Assembly (NCBI GenBank): GCA_022266195.1
Contig: WHVY01000005.1
Location: 2,914,001-2,978,000, forward strand
Direction of reading: 5' to 3'
Source of the DNA: Tetranychus cinnabarinus
Taxonomy: Eukaryota; Arthropoda; Arachnida; Trombidiformes; Tetranychidae
Length of the DNA stretch: 64,000 bases
Both the position numbers and the translations under genes were made by a program. The notes beneath the pieces were generated by a model. It was not told the origin of the DNA. It did not search any database and saw nothing but the letters and a program-made list of their open reading frames with translations. Positions 23,701-35,822 of the stretch are shown piece by piece (within the stretch, counting starts at the first letter, position 1; each line of letters opens with the position of its first letter).

Positions 23701-26700
23701 GAAGGAAATGAAATCTTGACCAGAACTGCTCATAATTGGTGTTCGTTTTCAAATGCAACTGATAATTTTACTCCAACTTTGGATGCTCATCATCATCATC
23801 TTCTCTGTTCTTTGTTCTTTGTTCTGTTTTCCTTTTTTCCACTTTTCGATCGATAAACTGATGCATCAATATCATCCTGATGACGGCAATGATGATGATG
23901 ATCAATATTATTCCATTGTTTTACATGGTAAAAGTGAAATTGTGTTACTAATAATACTAACCATTTTAACCAGAAGAAGAAAAAAGTAGAGAAACAAGGA
24001 AAAGAATAAATCAGAATAGATATTGAAAGTTATCTGTTGAAAAGTATTCTGAAACAATTTTTCTTTACCCTTTTCTCTTTGCCTGTTTTCCTCTACTTTT
24101 TATCCTCTTCCAACTAAAGAAAGATCTTTTTCCTTCAAGAATGTGACAGCCTTTGGTAATTATACAAATGCTTATATTCATTGAACCCAAAGGTTGTCTC
24201 ACTTTTGTTCACTTGATTAAACCAAATATTTATCCATCGAAGTGAAAATCACCAAATAATCTACAATTAAATTCATTCTGACACTGACTTTTCATCATTT
24301 CAACAACAATTATTTGATTGTTGTTATCCAAACTTTACCAAACAATAAAATCGATAACAATGAAAACATTCCAATCAACCAACCTTTTCCAGGAAGAGTA
24401 AACGAAAGCCCAGTCAAATCTGAATATCTTATTTCAAACGTAGAAAATTTTTCTAAATTGAATTCCATTCTTTTGAATTTTCCAAATTCTTGACGATTAA
24501 AAACCAGAGAATGCATTAGTTGCGAACTAAAAGTTTCAGGTAAAATGCAATAAATAACATTCTCTTAAACGATCTTGTTTCAAGTCAATTTCGTAAACCA
24601 ATCGTGTTAACAGACCAAAAGAAACTTCACAGTTTTGATCGATCCTAGAAAATATTTTGTGTAAACTAACGAACTGAACCAAGTTTGATTTACTTTGCTC
24701 AAGTCGAAACTACAAGAGAAACGAAATTCTAGAGACTGAATTCTGTAATGACCATACATTAATTGGAAAAGGTTTAATGGTTTAATAATATTCATCAGTT
24801 ATGATTCTGCACGCACTTGTAAGATAATGTAGAAGTCTCAGAAGTCTAGAACGGAAGAGTTTTACTTGAGCAAATGGTTGCAACGATTCTGATGGAAATG
24901 ATGGAAACTATAACTGAGCAAATGGCTGGCAATTTCAACAATAGCTTCTATTAACCTGAATCCATTTTACAAGTTAATTGTCCACTTTGAAGAAAATGAA
25001 CAATCAAAAGAACGACTCAATCTCTAATTGGTTTTACCAAATCTTTTCGTTTCTCATTTCATGAACAAATTGAGTTTACGATTTTTGAGAATTGTAAATT
25101 GATCAACAGTGAAAGAGAAGGAAAATGATTGAAACTAATTCTTCTCTTCATAATGATTATTTTTTATTATACACAACATAATGATGATGGTGAGTTAACA
25201 ACATTTTTATCAGTTTTGTTGATGAAAAAACACTCGACTTTGTTGAGTTATTGTTTGATTGTATTGATTCACTGATCAATACACGCTTCTGAATCATGAA
25301 TTATTTCGTTGCATTTTTTCACTTCTAATATTCTTATATTCAAACCCTTTTCTTATCGTTCATGTTCAGATGTTAAATTGAACAACATTTAACAATAATA
25401 ATCATTGGAGCAAAATGCTGCAAGGAAATTCCAAGAAGTAGAAGAAGAGAGAAGAAAAAAATGTTCTTTCTCTTTATGCAATTATTATCTTCATTTGAAT
25501 CATCAGGAAATGGGAAACACGAATCAAGACGAAGAATAAATTGATTCAAGTTAATGGATTCAATTTATAATTTAAAGTTGAACAATTGTTGGCCTAATTA
25601 GAGTAAAATGATGTACAAAAAGAAGAAGAAAAGTCATATTAAATTTCAACATTGGCGTAATGTTTAAACCTCACCAGAACACCATGATAGCCTAAAGAAA
25701 TTTTCATCACAATTTCACTTCTCTTTTCATGTCTAACGATTTGCACCTTTTACCTTTTGCTAGTTGCAACGAATTGAAGAGATAAAAAAACTTTTTGTTT
25801 CCAACTTTACAAATGAATAAGAAAAGTGTTGGAAAAGTTTTCATTATAATCGAGTAAACTTGCAACTTGAAGGTGGAAAAATTGGAATGAATAAAAAAAA
25901 GAGATTTATCTGTTTACTGTTGGAGATATTGAAGGTACAAAATGGAAAGTTGATTCATTTATTCATAAATTATCATGAAAATAACATGATGATAATGATG
26001 ATGAAAAGAGAAGAAGAGAAAAGAGAAAAATGAAGTGAAGTGATGACGAAAGAGAAGATGGTAATGATGATGATGATGGTGGATACTGTTGATGCTGAAC
26101 AAAATGATGGAAGCAAAAATGAAATGGAAAAGTTGCAATCTCAGAATATGATTGATCAAATGACAAATTACCATTTTAAAGTCTTTTTCTCTTCTAAATT
26201 CCTTCTTTTCTGTTTTCTTCTTCCTCACTGATTTTAGTTCAAATTTCACTTGAAATCTGAGAATTTATTTATATCTATCAAACTGAATATTATCATTTTG
26301 ATCAGAAGAGTAACCTTTTATGCTCTTTTCTCCACCATCAAAATTCTGCTCAAATCAAATCTATCTTGGCTTTCCCATCATCAAACCAAGTCACCAAACG
26401 ATTTACTCTTCATTTGATTACTTTTAATGAAGGAGTGAAGAAGGAAAAAAAACTGTAAACTGATTATTTGGATGAATTTTAATTTGACCGGAAATCTCGC
26501 GAGAATTGAAATAATATCAACTAAAATTATTCTCAAGTTGAATTCGTTCAAATTTACGTAATTTGCAATCTCAGGTTCAACTATTAATTACCTTGCAAGA
26601 GTGATGAATAGAAGGGAATGAAAGTTGCTAATCAAGAGTTCCAACTTGTTCATCAACAAATTATCTTTTGATATTTCTTTATTTACTTTTCATTACCTTT

Positions 26701-29587
26701 CCATGAAACGTAATTTGGGATTCCATCATTTTAGTTTGAAACAAAATATTGCCTTTCATGATTCTCTAAATGATTCAACATTCATCATTTGATGGGAAAA
26801 AAATTTTCTTTTACCATGTTTTTGCGTTTCCTTCCTTTTCCATTCTTTAAGTTATCGTAATGTTGAGAGAAAATTTTATTCATGGGTTGACCTGAACTTG
26901 ATTTATACAAACTTGAAGTATTATTAGTTTAGTCTTTTTGCTTACTTGAAAATAGTTTATAAACTATTTAAACTGTTGAACATAAATCACAAGTCAGTAA
27001 AGGTAGAAAAAGATTGAACCGAAAAGAAACGAAACTTTGTCTATCATTTTTTATTCAAATGTTTCAAAGTTTTAGTGAAATGCATGATAATCTGATTACC
27101 GAATGGAAAAAAGAGTTTCAAAGTTTCAGTTCACTTTAAATTTGATTCGGTAATTTAAATTTTTTCTCGATATTCTTTGTTGGTCAATCATTTTAGCAAC
27201 CCATGAAAGTGTTAGAGTTATAAAGTGTATCAAGTAAAGCGTATAAAAAAATGAATGAATTATTGAGATTAAAACTCTTTTCCATTCCATTATCAACGAT
27301 ATTGGAAATTTATTATAAGTTTTGCCTTAAAGTTCAATCAGAATATCGTTCATGTTGATTTATATTCGATTTCTATTAATATTGCTATAATAATGAGCTT
27401 TTGTTGGTAAAAATGAAAGTGAAAGAGTTTGGTTACAATATTGGCAAATCGTGATGAATTGCTGAAAAGTTTATTTTGTTTCAATTTGTAACATTTACTC
27501 GAGAAAAATTTCATTATTTTCACAAAGAAATATTTTGTATAAAAATTCATCGAATGAAATGTTATTGTTATTTACAGAAAAGTGTGAAACGAAATATTTT
27601 GAAGCCAAACCAATTGAACAGCTTGGTTATAACGAGGTAAGCAACATTGAAGATTGAGCACTTATTAGAGAACCATACGCTTCTGATATCACTGATCAGA
27701 CTCACTTAACTGACACTAGTGCTAACATCGCCTCGCTTATCAAAATGAAAAAGATCAATTTCCATCTAAACTCCGAGAAACATGCAAATTGAATTAAAAA
27801 ATGTTACATCTTAAACATGAGAATCAAACTATGTTGCAAGGCAGATCTCGCGAGAGATATATGATGGTGCCATGGTGCTGATTTAAATTTATCGAACTTG
27901 TATCATAATGGAATGTGACTTTTCTCCTTTAAAGGATCGAGACTGGGTTGGATAGTGTTGAGATTAAACTTTTTTTTTCTAATGTTGTTTGAATGAAGAG
28001 ATTATCAAAGGCATGGAGAATGACAATAAGTCAAAGAAGAATAGAAAAGCCATCGATTGGTCAAAAAGTGATGATGTTTGTTGTAATGATGATGATGAAG
28101 AAAATAAACTAAAGAAAATGGGAAAAGAGTAAAAGGAAAGCAAAGGATTCATTCTCCCGATTGACTTATTGTAACCTTTATTTTGACCTTAAGTTTTTCC
28201 TCGGCAAACAAGTAGTAAATTATGACTTTGAAGGTCCAATGACAAACCCATTTACCATTAGTCTTAATTTTTGTTTCACTCTGAGTAAGTTTGTTGGTTT
28301 CATTGGGCTCATTGTGTTGGTCAATGTGAACACTACATTGTGTAGGAATCTGTGTGACTGTTTTGTTACTCACTTTCAAGTTGATTTTATTTTCATCTGA
28401 TTAAAGTGACTTTGCAAAGTAAACCTTTTAACAATATCTTAGCGATCAGTAAACCTCAACAAAAATATCCTTTCACCGCTCAATCAAACGATTATCTATC
28501 ACTCAATCAACAATCATGGTCGATAGTTTTGCAAAATTTTCATGAAAAATAAGCATCTTGTCCATAAGTCCTCGCTTTTTAATCATAAAATTTCATTGCT
28601 GAAATTACGATGCAGAAATACAGATTGAATGAAGAAATCAAAATATTGAGCGAGATAAAAGTTAAACTTGTGTACAGAACCTGAACAGACTTAAATGTCC
28701 TGGCACAGTCAAAATAATAGTTTTATTTTTAAGACATCAAGCAATCTGAATAGTTTTTCAAAAATTTTGTGAAACTATCAGAGAATAAACTTGATCCTTT
28801 TGAATTTCAAATTACGTTGAAAATAATTTACATTATCAATTCATTTAATCATTCAGACCATCAAACTTGTACTAATGAATAATTTCTTTGAAAAGTCGAG
28901 GCAAGAGAAAAGAGGAAACCGATCAACATGAAAAAGGTAATCAGAGACAAAAGTTGAAAAATACTGAGCATACTTGAACCCCTCATGATCCACCCACAGT
29001 AATTGGTCCAACGATTAACTTTACTGTGCTTATTGTTTACAATGTAATTTGCTTCTAATAAGCAATCACAGGAAGCAAAAGGCAACCTCGTGATTAGGCT
29101 GAAAATGTGAGGTGAAGAATAAATGCAACAGAAAAGAAATGAAATGAAACAAATGAGCTTGAACTTAGCGCTAAATGATTATAATTTTTTTCCTTCTTTG
29201 TGGTTCAAAGTTTTTCCCTTTTCAACCTTGCTCAACATTTTTGATGGTTTAATGATAATGATGATTACAGTTTGACTAGTGTATGATAATAAAAATGACA
29301 CCAGAAAAAAGTAAAGGAATCAAAGGGTAACCTTGTTTGGCTGCACAGATTTGGATGATTGCCATTATTATGCTCTTTATAATAATGGTGATGATAGTGA
29401 TGATGAAGAGGATGTTAAAGGTAATCATGAAAACTATTCCTAGTTACATCTTTGTACATGTGCATATATCTTGAGACATTTACATACAACAATCATCATC
29501 AGTTCAACTTTAATCATGCTTTCTTTCTATACTTTTTATCTGCATTTATTTTTGCCACTATTTCACGTATCGGAAGAGTCCAAAAAT
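20793..29587. other. Intron sequence, no recognised gene
   Basis: Left part of the 19.9-kb intron. AT-rich, with homopolymer runs and GAT/CAT microsatellites near 23880 and 26050-26090. Nothing coding is supported. Confidence 0.5.
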
Positions 29588-29589
29588 TA

Positions 29590-30016
29590 TTAGGTTGTCC
29601 GACAACCTACGACCCATTTTTGAATTGACCTCTAGGGTGAACGGATGGCTTTTTTTATAAGTAATTGGTATTATTCGATAATTAAAAAGTTAAACTAGAA
29701 TTTTGACAAAAATTTTTTGAAAAAATCAGCGATCTAGTTAAATTAATTTGCACAGCAAATTTTCACAATTTCTGTGAAAGTCAAAAAAAGTCATGGGATT
29801 TTTTTTCTCTCCTTCATTTTTTAGCGAAACCAAATTTTTCATTTTTGCTATTAGTTTAAATTTAAATAACAAAATCACTGATTTTTGCTCTAATTTTTTT
29901 TAGAACTTTATGTTTGACTTTTACCTACCAAATAATACCAAAAACACATAGACAAGGCCATTTTTTCACTCTAGAGGTCAATTCAAAAATGGGTCGTCGG
30001 TTAGCGGACAACCTAA
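29590..30016. mobile_element. Mariner-like MITE, 427 bp, with about 50-bp TIRs
   Basis: The left end TTAGGTTGTCCGACAACC and the right end, inverted, TTAGGTTGTCCGCTAACC are followed by a shared block (GACGACCCATTTTTGAATTG, ACCTCTAG-GTGAA). TA duplications lie at 29588-29589 and 30017-30018. The TTAGGT start agrees with mariner YYAGRT ends. The interior is AT-rich with no ORF. It lies about 130 bp from the palindrome. Confidence 0.82.
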
Positions 30017-30810
30017 TATGATGATAATGAAGATATCAGACAATCAGTTAGGCTTAACATCTTCATACCTCAAATCTTACCTTTAAAGACTTCATTGATG
30101 AAAAGTTGATGAAACGAAACAGAAATATCTAAACAATATTTATTCAAAAACGGATATTCAATAGAATATTTTTGAAAATGCAAATAATGAGTCAGAGAAA
30201 CTCATGGCTGTTTCCTGTAAGTCATGTACGGTAAGTTTGGATACTAACGATATGTGAGGTCAAACTAAGGCCAAATCATCATTGGAAGCTGACTAATTGT
30301 AGCCATCGTATTTCGTTATTCTGAAATAAGTGTAATTCCAATTGAGGTAAAGTTACAATCAAATGAGATTTAAATGATACAAATACGCGTCCATGTCTAC
30401 CGAAACATATTGATTTTATATTTTATATATCAATCCTGTACGAATAGAAAAATTCCAAGCCAATTTTATTTTTTGCACAATTCGATATACGAGAACCACA
30501 AAAAATCGATCGCAAATCACGCTAGAGCTGGGCAGCTTTGGAATGGTTTGCAAGAAATATTTTTCTCTATAGCACAAATTTTTTATTAATAATCTAGCAA
30601 ATTAATGTGTGACTCATGCGAATAAAATGATAACAAATGAATGATGAATTTGAGCTTAAATAATAAGATTTATTAAATTAAATTTTAGAATTTTTTGCAA
30701 TATATACTCGGGCACATTGATTATTTTTGAAGGTTTACCTTTTTGAATCGTTTAATTTGCTGAATAGCCAAGTATATAAACTCAATCAAAGATTGATCTA
30801 TGAGACTTTC

Positions 30811-31014
30811 TTACAAGACTTTGACCGGAGCTGGAACAACAGGAGCAGGCTGAATTGGTGTTGAGACTGGAGCATCTGGAGATAATGGCACTTCTGGAAT
30901 AGCGGGATCGTCTAGGCTAGGTGGAGCAGGTGGAGGTACAGCAGCTCTAGTAGAACCAAAAATTGCTATGATTGCCATCAAAATGATAGATAATATAATT
31001 TTAGTCGATTGCAT
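30811..31014 (-). CDS. Small secreted Pro-rich protein (67 aa), left palindrome copy
   Basis: The ATG at 31014 opens a 67-residue protein: signal peptide MQSTKIILSIILMAIIAIFG then STRA, with cleavage likely before AVPPPAPP. The mature peptide of about 43 residues is Pro/Ala/Val-rich (SLDDPAIPEVPLSPDAP, PIQPAPVVPAPVKVL) and has no cysteine. Promoter TATAAAAG and 3' AATAAA are mirrored from the right copy. The translated sequence is identical to the 32034-32237 gene. Similar architecture to 14607-14861. Such proteins could be secreted salivary, cuticular or defence peptides, but nothing in the sequence decides between these. It sits in a 19.9-kb intron of the Ig receptor gene, on the same strand. 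Confidence 0.72.
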   Translation of the reverse strand: MQSTKIILSIILMAIIAIFGSTRAAVPPPAPPSLDDPAIPEVPLSPDAPVSTPIQPAPVVPAPVKVL

Positions 31015-31121
31015 TTTGATTTTTTTGTTATTTTGATGGGGTTGAACGATGTGTTAAAAATTCACTGAATCACTTTTCAAACTTGAATCTTCAATTGATA
31101 CTTTTCTCTAGAAACACCCGA

Positions 31122-31129
31122 CTTTTATA
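31122..31129 (-). promoter_or_regulatory. TATA box of left palindrome secreted gene
   Basis: The minus-strand TATAAAAG is the mirror image of 31919-31926, the same distance from its ATG at 31014. Confidence 0.65.
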
Positions 31130-31307
31130 CTTATCCACTGATACGAAGATGTGTGTATAGCTGCAATGTTTGATAAACAACAAGTTATAATTATATCAAT
31201 TTTATGCCAATAAATATTTGTATAGTAATTTTTGAACGCGAGGTAAGTCTGGAATCGGAATCCATTAGCTGAGTTATTTTTGCTCATGCAAAGTTGCAAA
31301 TTATATA

Positions 31308-31740
31308 TGTAACATTCAAACATTAAGTGTTCAAATTGAGAAAGAGAAATGGTCGAAATTATTCTCCTCTTTCTTTATTCTGTCTATTTCCCTGTCTCGA
31401 TAAATCTATTTCTTATTCTTAACAATGGTCAGAAGGGCAAAACTAACTCTTTATTGGAACTAAAGGATTATTGAGTGGAGTTGAAATTGCGACTCCAAAG
31501 TGGTAACTTGAAAATGTCTGGAACTAGTGCTTGGTCAATTGGACCCTGTGCTTATTTATTTTATAGCGCATCTGAAAGAGCTTCATAAAGCTTCATATAA
31601 TTCCTGAGATATATTCAGAGCAAAAAAATTTACAGGTTTAACTTCAGTTTTTACAAATAAGCAAGCATAAATTATGTGCATTACATGAATGCTGCAAGTT
31701 TTGCAATCCGATTCCAGTTTTATCCAAAAAGATTTTGAAT
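31308..31740. other. 433-bp unique spacer of the palindrome
   Basis: No ORF, repeat or RNA signature is recognised. It separates the two divergent secreted genes' upstream regions. Confidence 0.6.
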
Positions 31741-31918
31741 TATATAATTTGCAACTTTGCATGAGCAAAAATAACTCAGCTAATGGATTCCGATTCCAGA
31801 CTTACCTCGCGTTCAAAAATTACTATACAAATATTTATTGGCATAAAATTGATATAATTATAACTTGTTGTTTATCAAACATTGCAGCTATACACACATC
31901 TTCGTATCAGTGGATAAG

Positions 31919-31926
31919 TATAAAAG
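31919..31926 (+). promoter_or_regulatory. TATA box of right palindrome secreted gene
   Basis: The sequence AAGTATAAAAGTCGGG lies 108 bp upstream of the ATG. It is mirrored exactly at 31122-31129 for the left copy, and its core is shared with paralogue A. Confidence 0.65.
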
Positions 31927-32033
31927 TCGGGTGTTTCTAGAGAAAAGTATCAATTGAAGATTCAAGTTTGAAAAGTGATTCAGTGAATTTTTAACACATC
32001 GTTCAACCCCATCAAAATAACAAAAAAATCAAA

Positions 32034-32237
32034 ATGCAATCGACTAAAATTATATTATCTATCATTTTGATGGCAATCATAGCAATTTTTGGTTCTACTA
32101 GAGCTGCTGTACCTCCACCTGCTCCACCTAGCCTAGACGATCCCGCTATTCCAGAAGTGCCATTATCTCCAGATGCTCCAGTCTCAACACCAATTCAGCC
32201 TGCTCCTGTTGTTCCAGCTCCGGTCAAAGTCTTGTAA
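32034..32237 (+). CDS. Small secreted Pro-rich protein (67 aa), right palindrome copy
   Basis: This is the mirror copy of 30811-31014, and the two proteins are identical residue for residue. The TATA box is at 31919-31926, the ATG at 32034, the stop at 32235-32237 and an AATAAA at 32374-32379. This gives a compact intronless transcription unit of roughly 450 bp. The signal peptide has a hydrophobic core (ILSIILMAIIAIFG). The gene is antisense to the host Ig gene and divergent from its twin, with the two ATGs 1019 bp apart. Identity of protein, promoter and flanks implies a very recent duplication or ongoing gene conversion between the arms. Confidence 0.72.
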   Translation: MQSTKIILSIILMAIIAIFGSTRAAVPPPAPPSLDDPAIPEVPLSPDAPVSTPIQPAPVVPAPVKVL

Positions 32238-32373
32238 GAAAGTCTCATAGATCAATCTTTGATTGAGTTTATATACTTGGCTATTCAGCAAATTAAACGA
32301 TTCAAAAAGGTAAACCTTCAAAAATAATCAATGTGCCCGAGTATATATTGCAAAAAATTCTAAAATTTAATTT

Positions 32374-32379
32374 AATAAA
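32374..32379 (+). terminator. Poly(A) signal of right secreted gene
   Basis: An AATAAA lies 137 bp after the stop codon. The mirrored hexamer on the minus strand is at 30669-30674 for the left copy. Confidence 0.5.
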
Positions 32380-32907
32380 TCTTATTATTTAAGCTCAAAT
32401 TCATCATTCATTTGTTATCATTTTATTCGCATGAGTCACACATTAATTTGCTAGATTATTAATAAAAAATTTGTGCTATAGAGAAAAATATTTCTTGCAA
32501 ACCATTCCAAAGCTGCCCAGCTCTAGCGTGATTTGCGATCGATTTTTTGTGGTTCTCGTATATCGAATTGTGCAAAAAATAAAATTGGCTTGGAATTTTT
32601 CTATTCGTACAGGATTGATATATAAAATATAAAATCAATATGTTTCGGTAGACATGGACGCGTATTTGTATCATTTAAATCTCATTTGATTGTAACTTTA
32701 CCTCAATTGGAATTACACTTATTTCAGAATAACGAAATACGATGGCTACAATTAGTCAGCTTCCAATGATGATTTGGCCTTAGTTTGACCTCACATATCG
32801 TTAGTACCCAAACTCACCGTGCATGACTTACAGGAAACAGCCATGAGTTTCTCTGACTCATTATTTGCATTTTCAAAAATATTCTATTGAATATCCGTCA
32901 TTCAAAT

Positions 32908-34961
32908 CTATCGTCTGCATCTATCTTGAATAAAAATGCTTGTAATCCTTTATTTGACAAAAGTCTTTCTAATGAAATGAAATTAGACTATTACTTGATG
33001 CTGAAGAAAAGTTTATTTATCCTCAAACTATGTAGATTAGTGGGATTTATCCAGATGCATCGAGTAATTGGAGACGAAAATAGTTGACAATCAAAAAAAC
33101 GATTTTCTACATCAAAGTTAATTTAAATGAGTATAAATACAGAACAACGAGGCTACAAAGTTGACAAAGATTTATTTCAAGTTGAGCATGATTAATCTTG
33201 TTATCACACTGATTAAGTTGAACCTTAATTTACACCAAATTAGGTGCTAATCAAGTATAACTAAAAAAGCATGACTTGAAATGATGAAATGATGAAAGGC
33301 TGGTGATGGGAATGAGAATGAGAATGAAAAAAGGGAAAGTTGCAAGTAAATGAGAAAAGAAAGTGAAAAAATGTCAAAAAATAAATTAGTAAATGAGAAT
33401 AAAAGTCGAATAATAAAGAGTTTCTTCCTATAGGTTTTTTCTGTAACGATAAAAAGTAATGAAAGTTGGAAAGGAAATAAGTATAAATATCAAGTAAACG
33501 TTGATTGTATAAAAAAAGCATCGAGATAAATAAGGTTCGAAATTGATAGGGTAAAGAGAAGGGAAAAAAAGAGTAAAGAACAAAAAAGGCCAACAAGAAG
33601 ACAAAAGAAGATGAACAAGCAACTGGAATGAAGCTTTGATTGTCTTTGGTGATTCCATTTAAAGGTAAATTAGCTTAAGGTTAAACCAAGATTAAATAGG
33701 TTGAAAGCGATGGTCAAAAAGGAAACGAGAATAAAAAAAGACTTGAATTCAGGGCAATAATAGAAACAATAAAATGAAGCTTTGGGTTTCCCTGTGAAAT
33801 GCCATGTAACCTTTAATTACAATTGAATCGACATTATTCAATTGGCATTTTTGTAGTAAATAAAAAATCCATAAAAACTCACAAGTTTTCATCATCGTTA
33901 TCATCAGAAGTAAACTCTTCTAGACAATAAAATGTCAAGCAACTTGTACGAACTTTTCATGAGTGTTTTCACTATCAGTTTAAATAACATTGTAGCAATT
34001 AATGACAATTTTATGCAAAATGCAAAGAAATATTTCCATCAAAACTTCACAAAAATAATCTAACTTTCTGAAGCCAAGAAATTGATTTCTGTGAAATGTC
34101 TCATTTCGCTGAAAATTGTTTAGTTATTCATCCTCAACTCGTTGTGTGAATAACTTAATCACTGTGCTTGAGATGAAAGGTTGGACTTTCTTTTTTTCGC
34201 AACGGAAATTGATGAAGAAAATACGGAAATCTCAGTTTTCTTTCATCTCGTCTTTTTGATTCTATTGGGACAAATTCAACTTGTCCAGTTAACAATAGCT
34301 CAAGGGTGATTCTGGTTGAAGAGGTGATGAACTAAAGAGGTAATATTTGCTGGTGAGCAAGGAAAAGGCAAAGACGAACGAAGGAAGAGAAAAAAAAGGA
34401 AATAAAAAGAAATGAAAAGAGGTAAAAGATGGTTGGCAATGATGACGGTGATGAAGCATTAAGAAGACAAGTTAAACTCGAAATTGACCCAAAACAACAA
34501 TCGAGACAAGAGAGTAAAGGCAAAAACACCAAAAAAAACTAATTGTCCTTTTGCTTCTCTTCTCTGACAATCTTGCTCTCAGAACTTTTAGTGGTCTTGA
34601 AGAGTCTTACTTTACATGGTTATATTTTCATAAGAAACCATTACACTCATAATCACCTTAAGCCACTTTGATTCGCTTTTCTTCTTTTACTTTTTTCTTC
34701 TTCTTCTTTTTCTTCCAAGTACTCTTTTATTGGTGATATTTTTCTTCCTCATCTTTTCCTTTTTTTCATTCCTTATTTTCTCTGTTTTCTTAATTGCTGA
34801 CCAAACAATTGTAATTGGTTAATTTTCATCATTACAAAAGAAGAAAAGTGGAAAAAAATAAACTCCCTGATATCGAAATTGTTATTGTTTTATTTTGCTT
34901 CCCACATGGAACTACTGATTGACTCTTTTCTTTTAAATGGCCAATATCATCCATTCTGACT
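32908..34961. other. Intron sequence between palindrome and Merlin element
   Basis: AT-rich, plus-strand purine-rich stretches (33280-33650, 34350-34480). An open stretch at 32908-33087 has plausible codons but no start or homology that I recognise. Confidence 0.5.
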
Positions 34962-34970
34962 TTTACGTTC

Positions 34971-35389
34971 GGCTGAAGTTCCGATTAAGGGACCCTGGTA
35001 GATTTTGATATTGCTCATCCTGTAGGTACTTTCGACTATGAACTTTTCAAAAATCGAAACCATTTTTTGCGCAAACTTTGCGTCTGCGCACAATCGCTAG
35101 TCAAAGTTGAAAATTAACATGGGCGTCTATGGGAAAATGAAATTTCATTTTTCATCGTTATTTTCATTCCTATAAGCCCAGTAAGGAGTGTATTGAGAGA
35201 AAAAAATTTGCCCTCAAATATGCGAACTATGACGACTTGGTTCCATGTACGCTAACATGACGAAACGCAAAAAATGAAAATTTACTGATAACAAAGATAT
35301 GATCTAACTCGATTTATATGATTATTTCCATTACTATACTCATAAAATAAAGTGCATTATGATAATTTTTAATACAGATATGCGTGCTA
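34971..35389 (+). repeat. Merlin left terminal inverted repeat
   Basis: Pairs with 37717-38139 in inverse orientation. Landmarks shared include ATTAAGGGACCC, GCGCAAACTTTGCGTCTGCG, CAGTAAGGAGTGTATTGAGA and ATACAGATATGCGTGCTA. Confidence 0.9.
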
Positions 35390-35499
35390 TTATGACTTGA
35401 TTGCATGCATAGTAAATTGAAGAAATGAAATTATGAAGTTGAACAAAGATATCATATAACTAGAATTGAGAAACGAAACATATTGCTTGACAGATTCTA

Positions 35500-35586
35500 A
35501 CCTGTTAATTCTAACCTAACCAAACCATATCTAACATAACTTGTTATAGCATAACGTTACCTAACCTAACCTAAGCTAACCTAACC
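35500..35586 (-). repeat. Short degenerate CCTAA tract, mirror of the TTAGG array
   Basis: CTAACCTAACC at about 35514 and CCTAACCTAACCTAAGCTAA followed by CCTAACCAAT at 35560-35588. The continuation AACCAATCAACGATGG mirrors CATCGTTGGTTAGG at the start of the large array (37092-37105). So both tracts are part of one inverted repeat layer of the transposon. Confidence 0.75.
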
Positions 35587-35822
35587 AATCAACGATGGCG
35601 CAAATGTTAAAGCTTGCACACTATTGGACGTTAACATTCGTTTCTTGATTTGTCAAAAATACAATAAAATTACGCTTTTTTACAGTCAAGCTCTATCATT
35701 GGTTGATAAAAATTTTGCATTTTTCTTTATGCTGATGCGTTCTTTGTTTTCACTTACAATTCAACTTTCATCAGTTCAACTTCAAATTTACAAAAGTTCC
35801 ATTTTTCTTTTTTTTTGCTAAA

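Larger units (their letters stand above)
30150..31307 (+). repeat. Left arm of 1158-bp near-perfect palindrome
   Basis: This segment is the reverse complement of 31741-32898. Paired coordinates sum to 63048 at every landmark checked (CDS ends, other ORF ends, both boundaries), so there is no net indel. I saw only three substitutions, clustered near 30234-30247. The arm contains one complete secreted-protein gene with promoter and 3' end. Immediately outside the outer boundary is TATTCAAAA (30141-30149), matching CATTCAAAT (32899-32907) beyond the right arm at 7 of 9 positions. Confidence 0.93.
31741..32898 (-). repeat. Right arm of 1158-bp near-perfect palindrome
   Basis: This is the inverted partner of 30150-31307. 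Similarity stops abruptly at 31741 on the inside (TATATAATTT) and at 32898 on the outside (ATATCCGT). Confidence 0.93.

Noticed and set aside
25959..26249. His-rich minus-strand frame
   Set aside because: Produced by a CAT/GAT microsatellite and T/C-rich intron sequence.
30150..32898. Ordinary DNA transposon with TIRs and internal transposase
   Set aside because: The 433-bp centre has no ORF and the arms carry secreted-protein genes. A mobile origin is kept only as a hypothesis in findings.
32908..33087. Coding fragment after the palindrome
   Set aside because: Open but short, starting from a non-ATG codon, with no recognisable motif.
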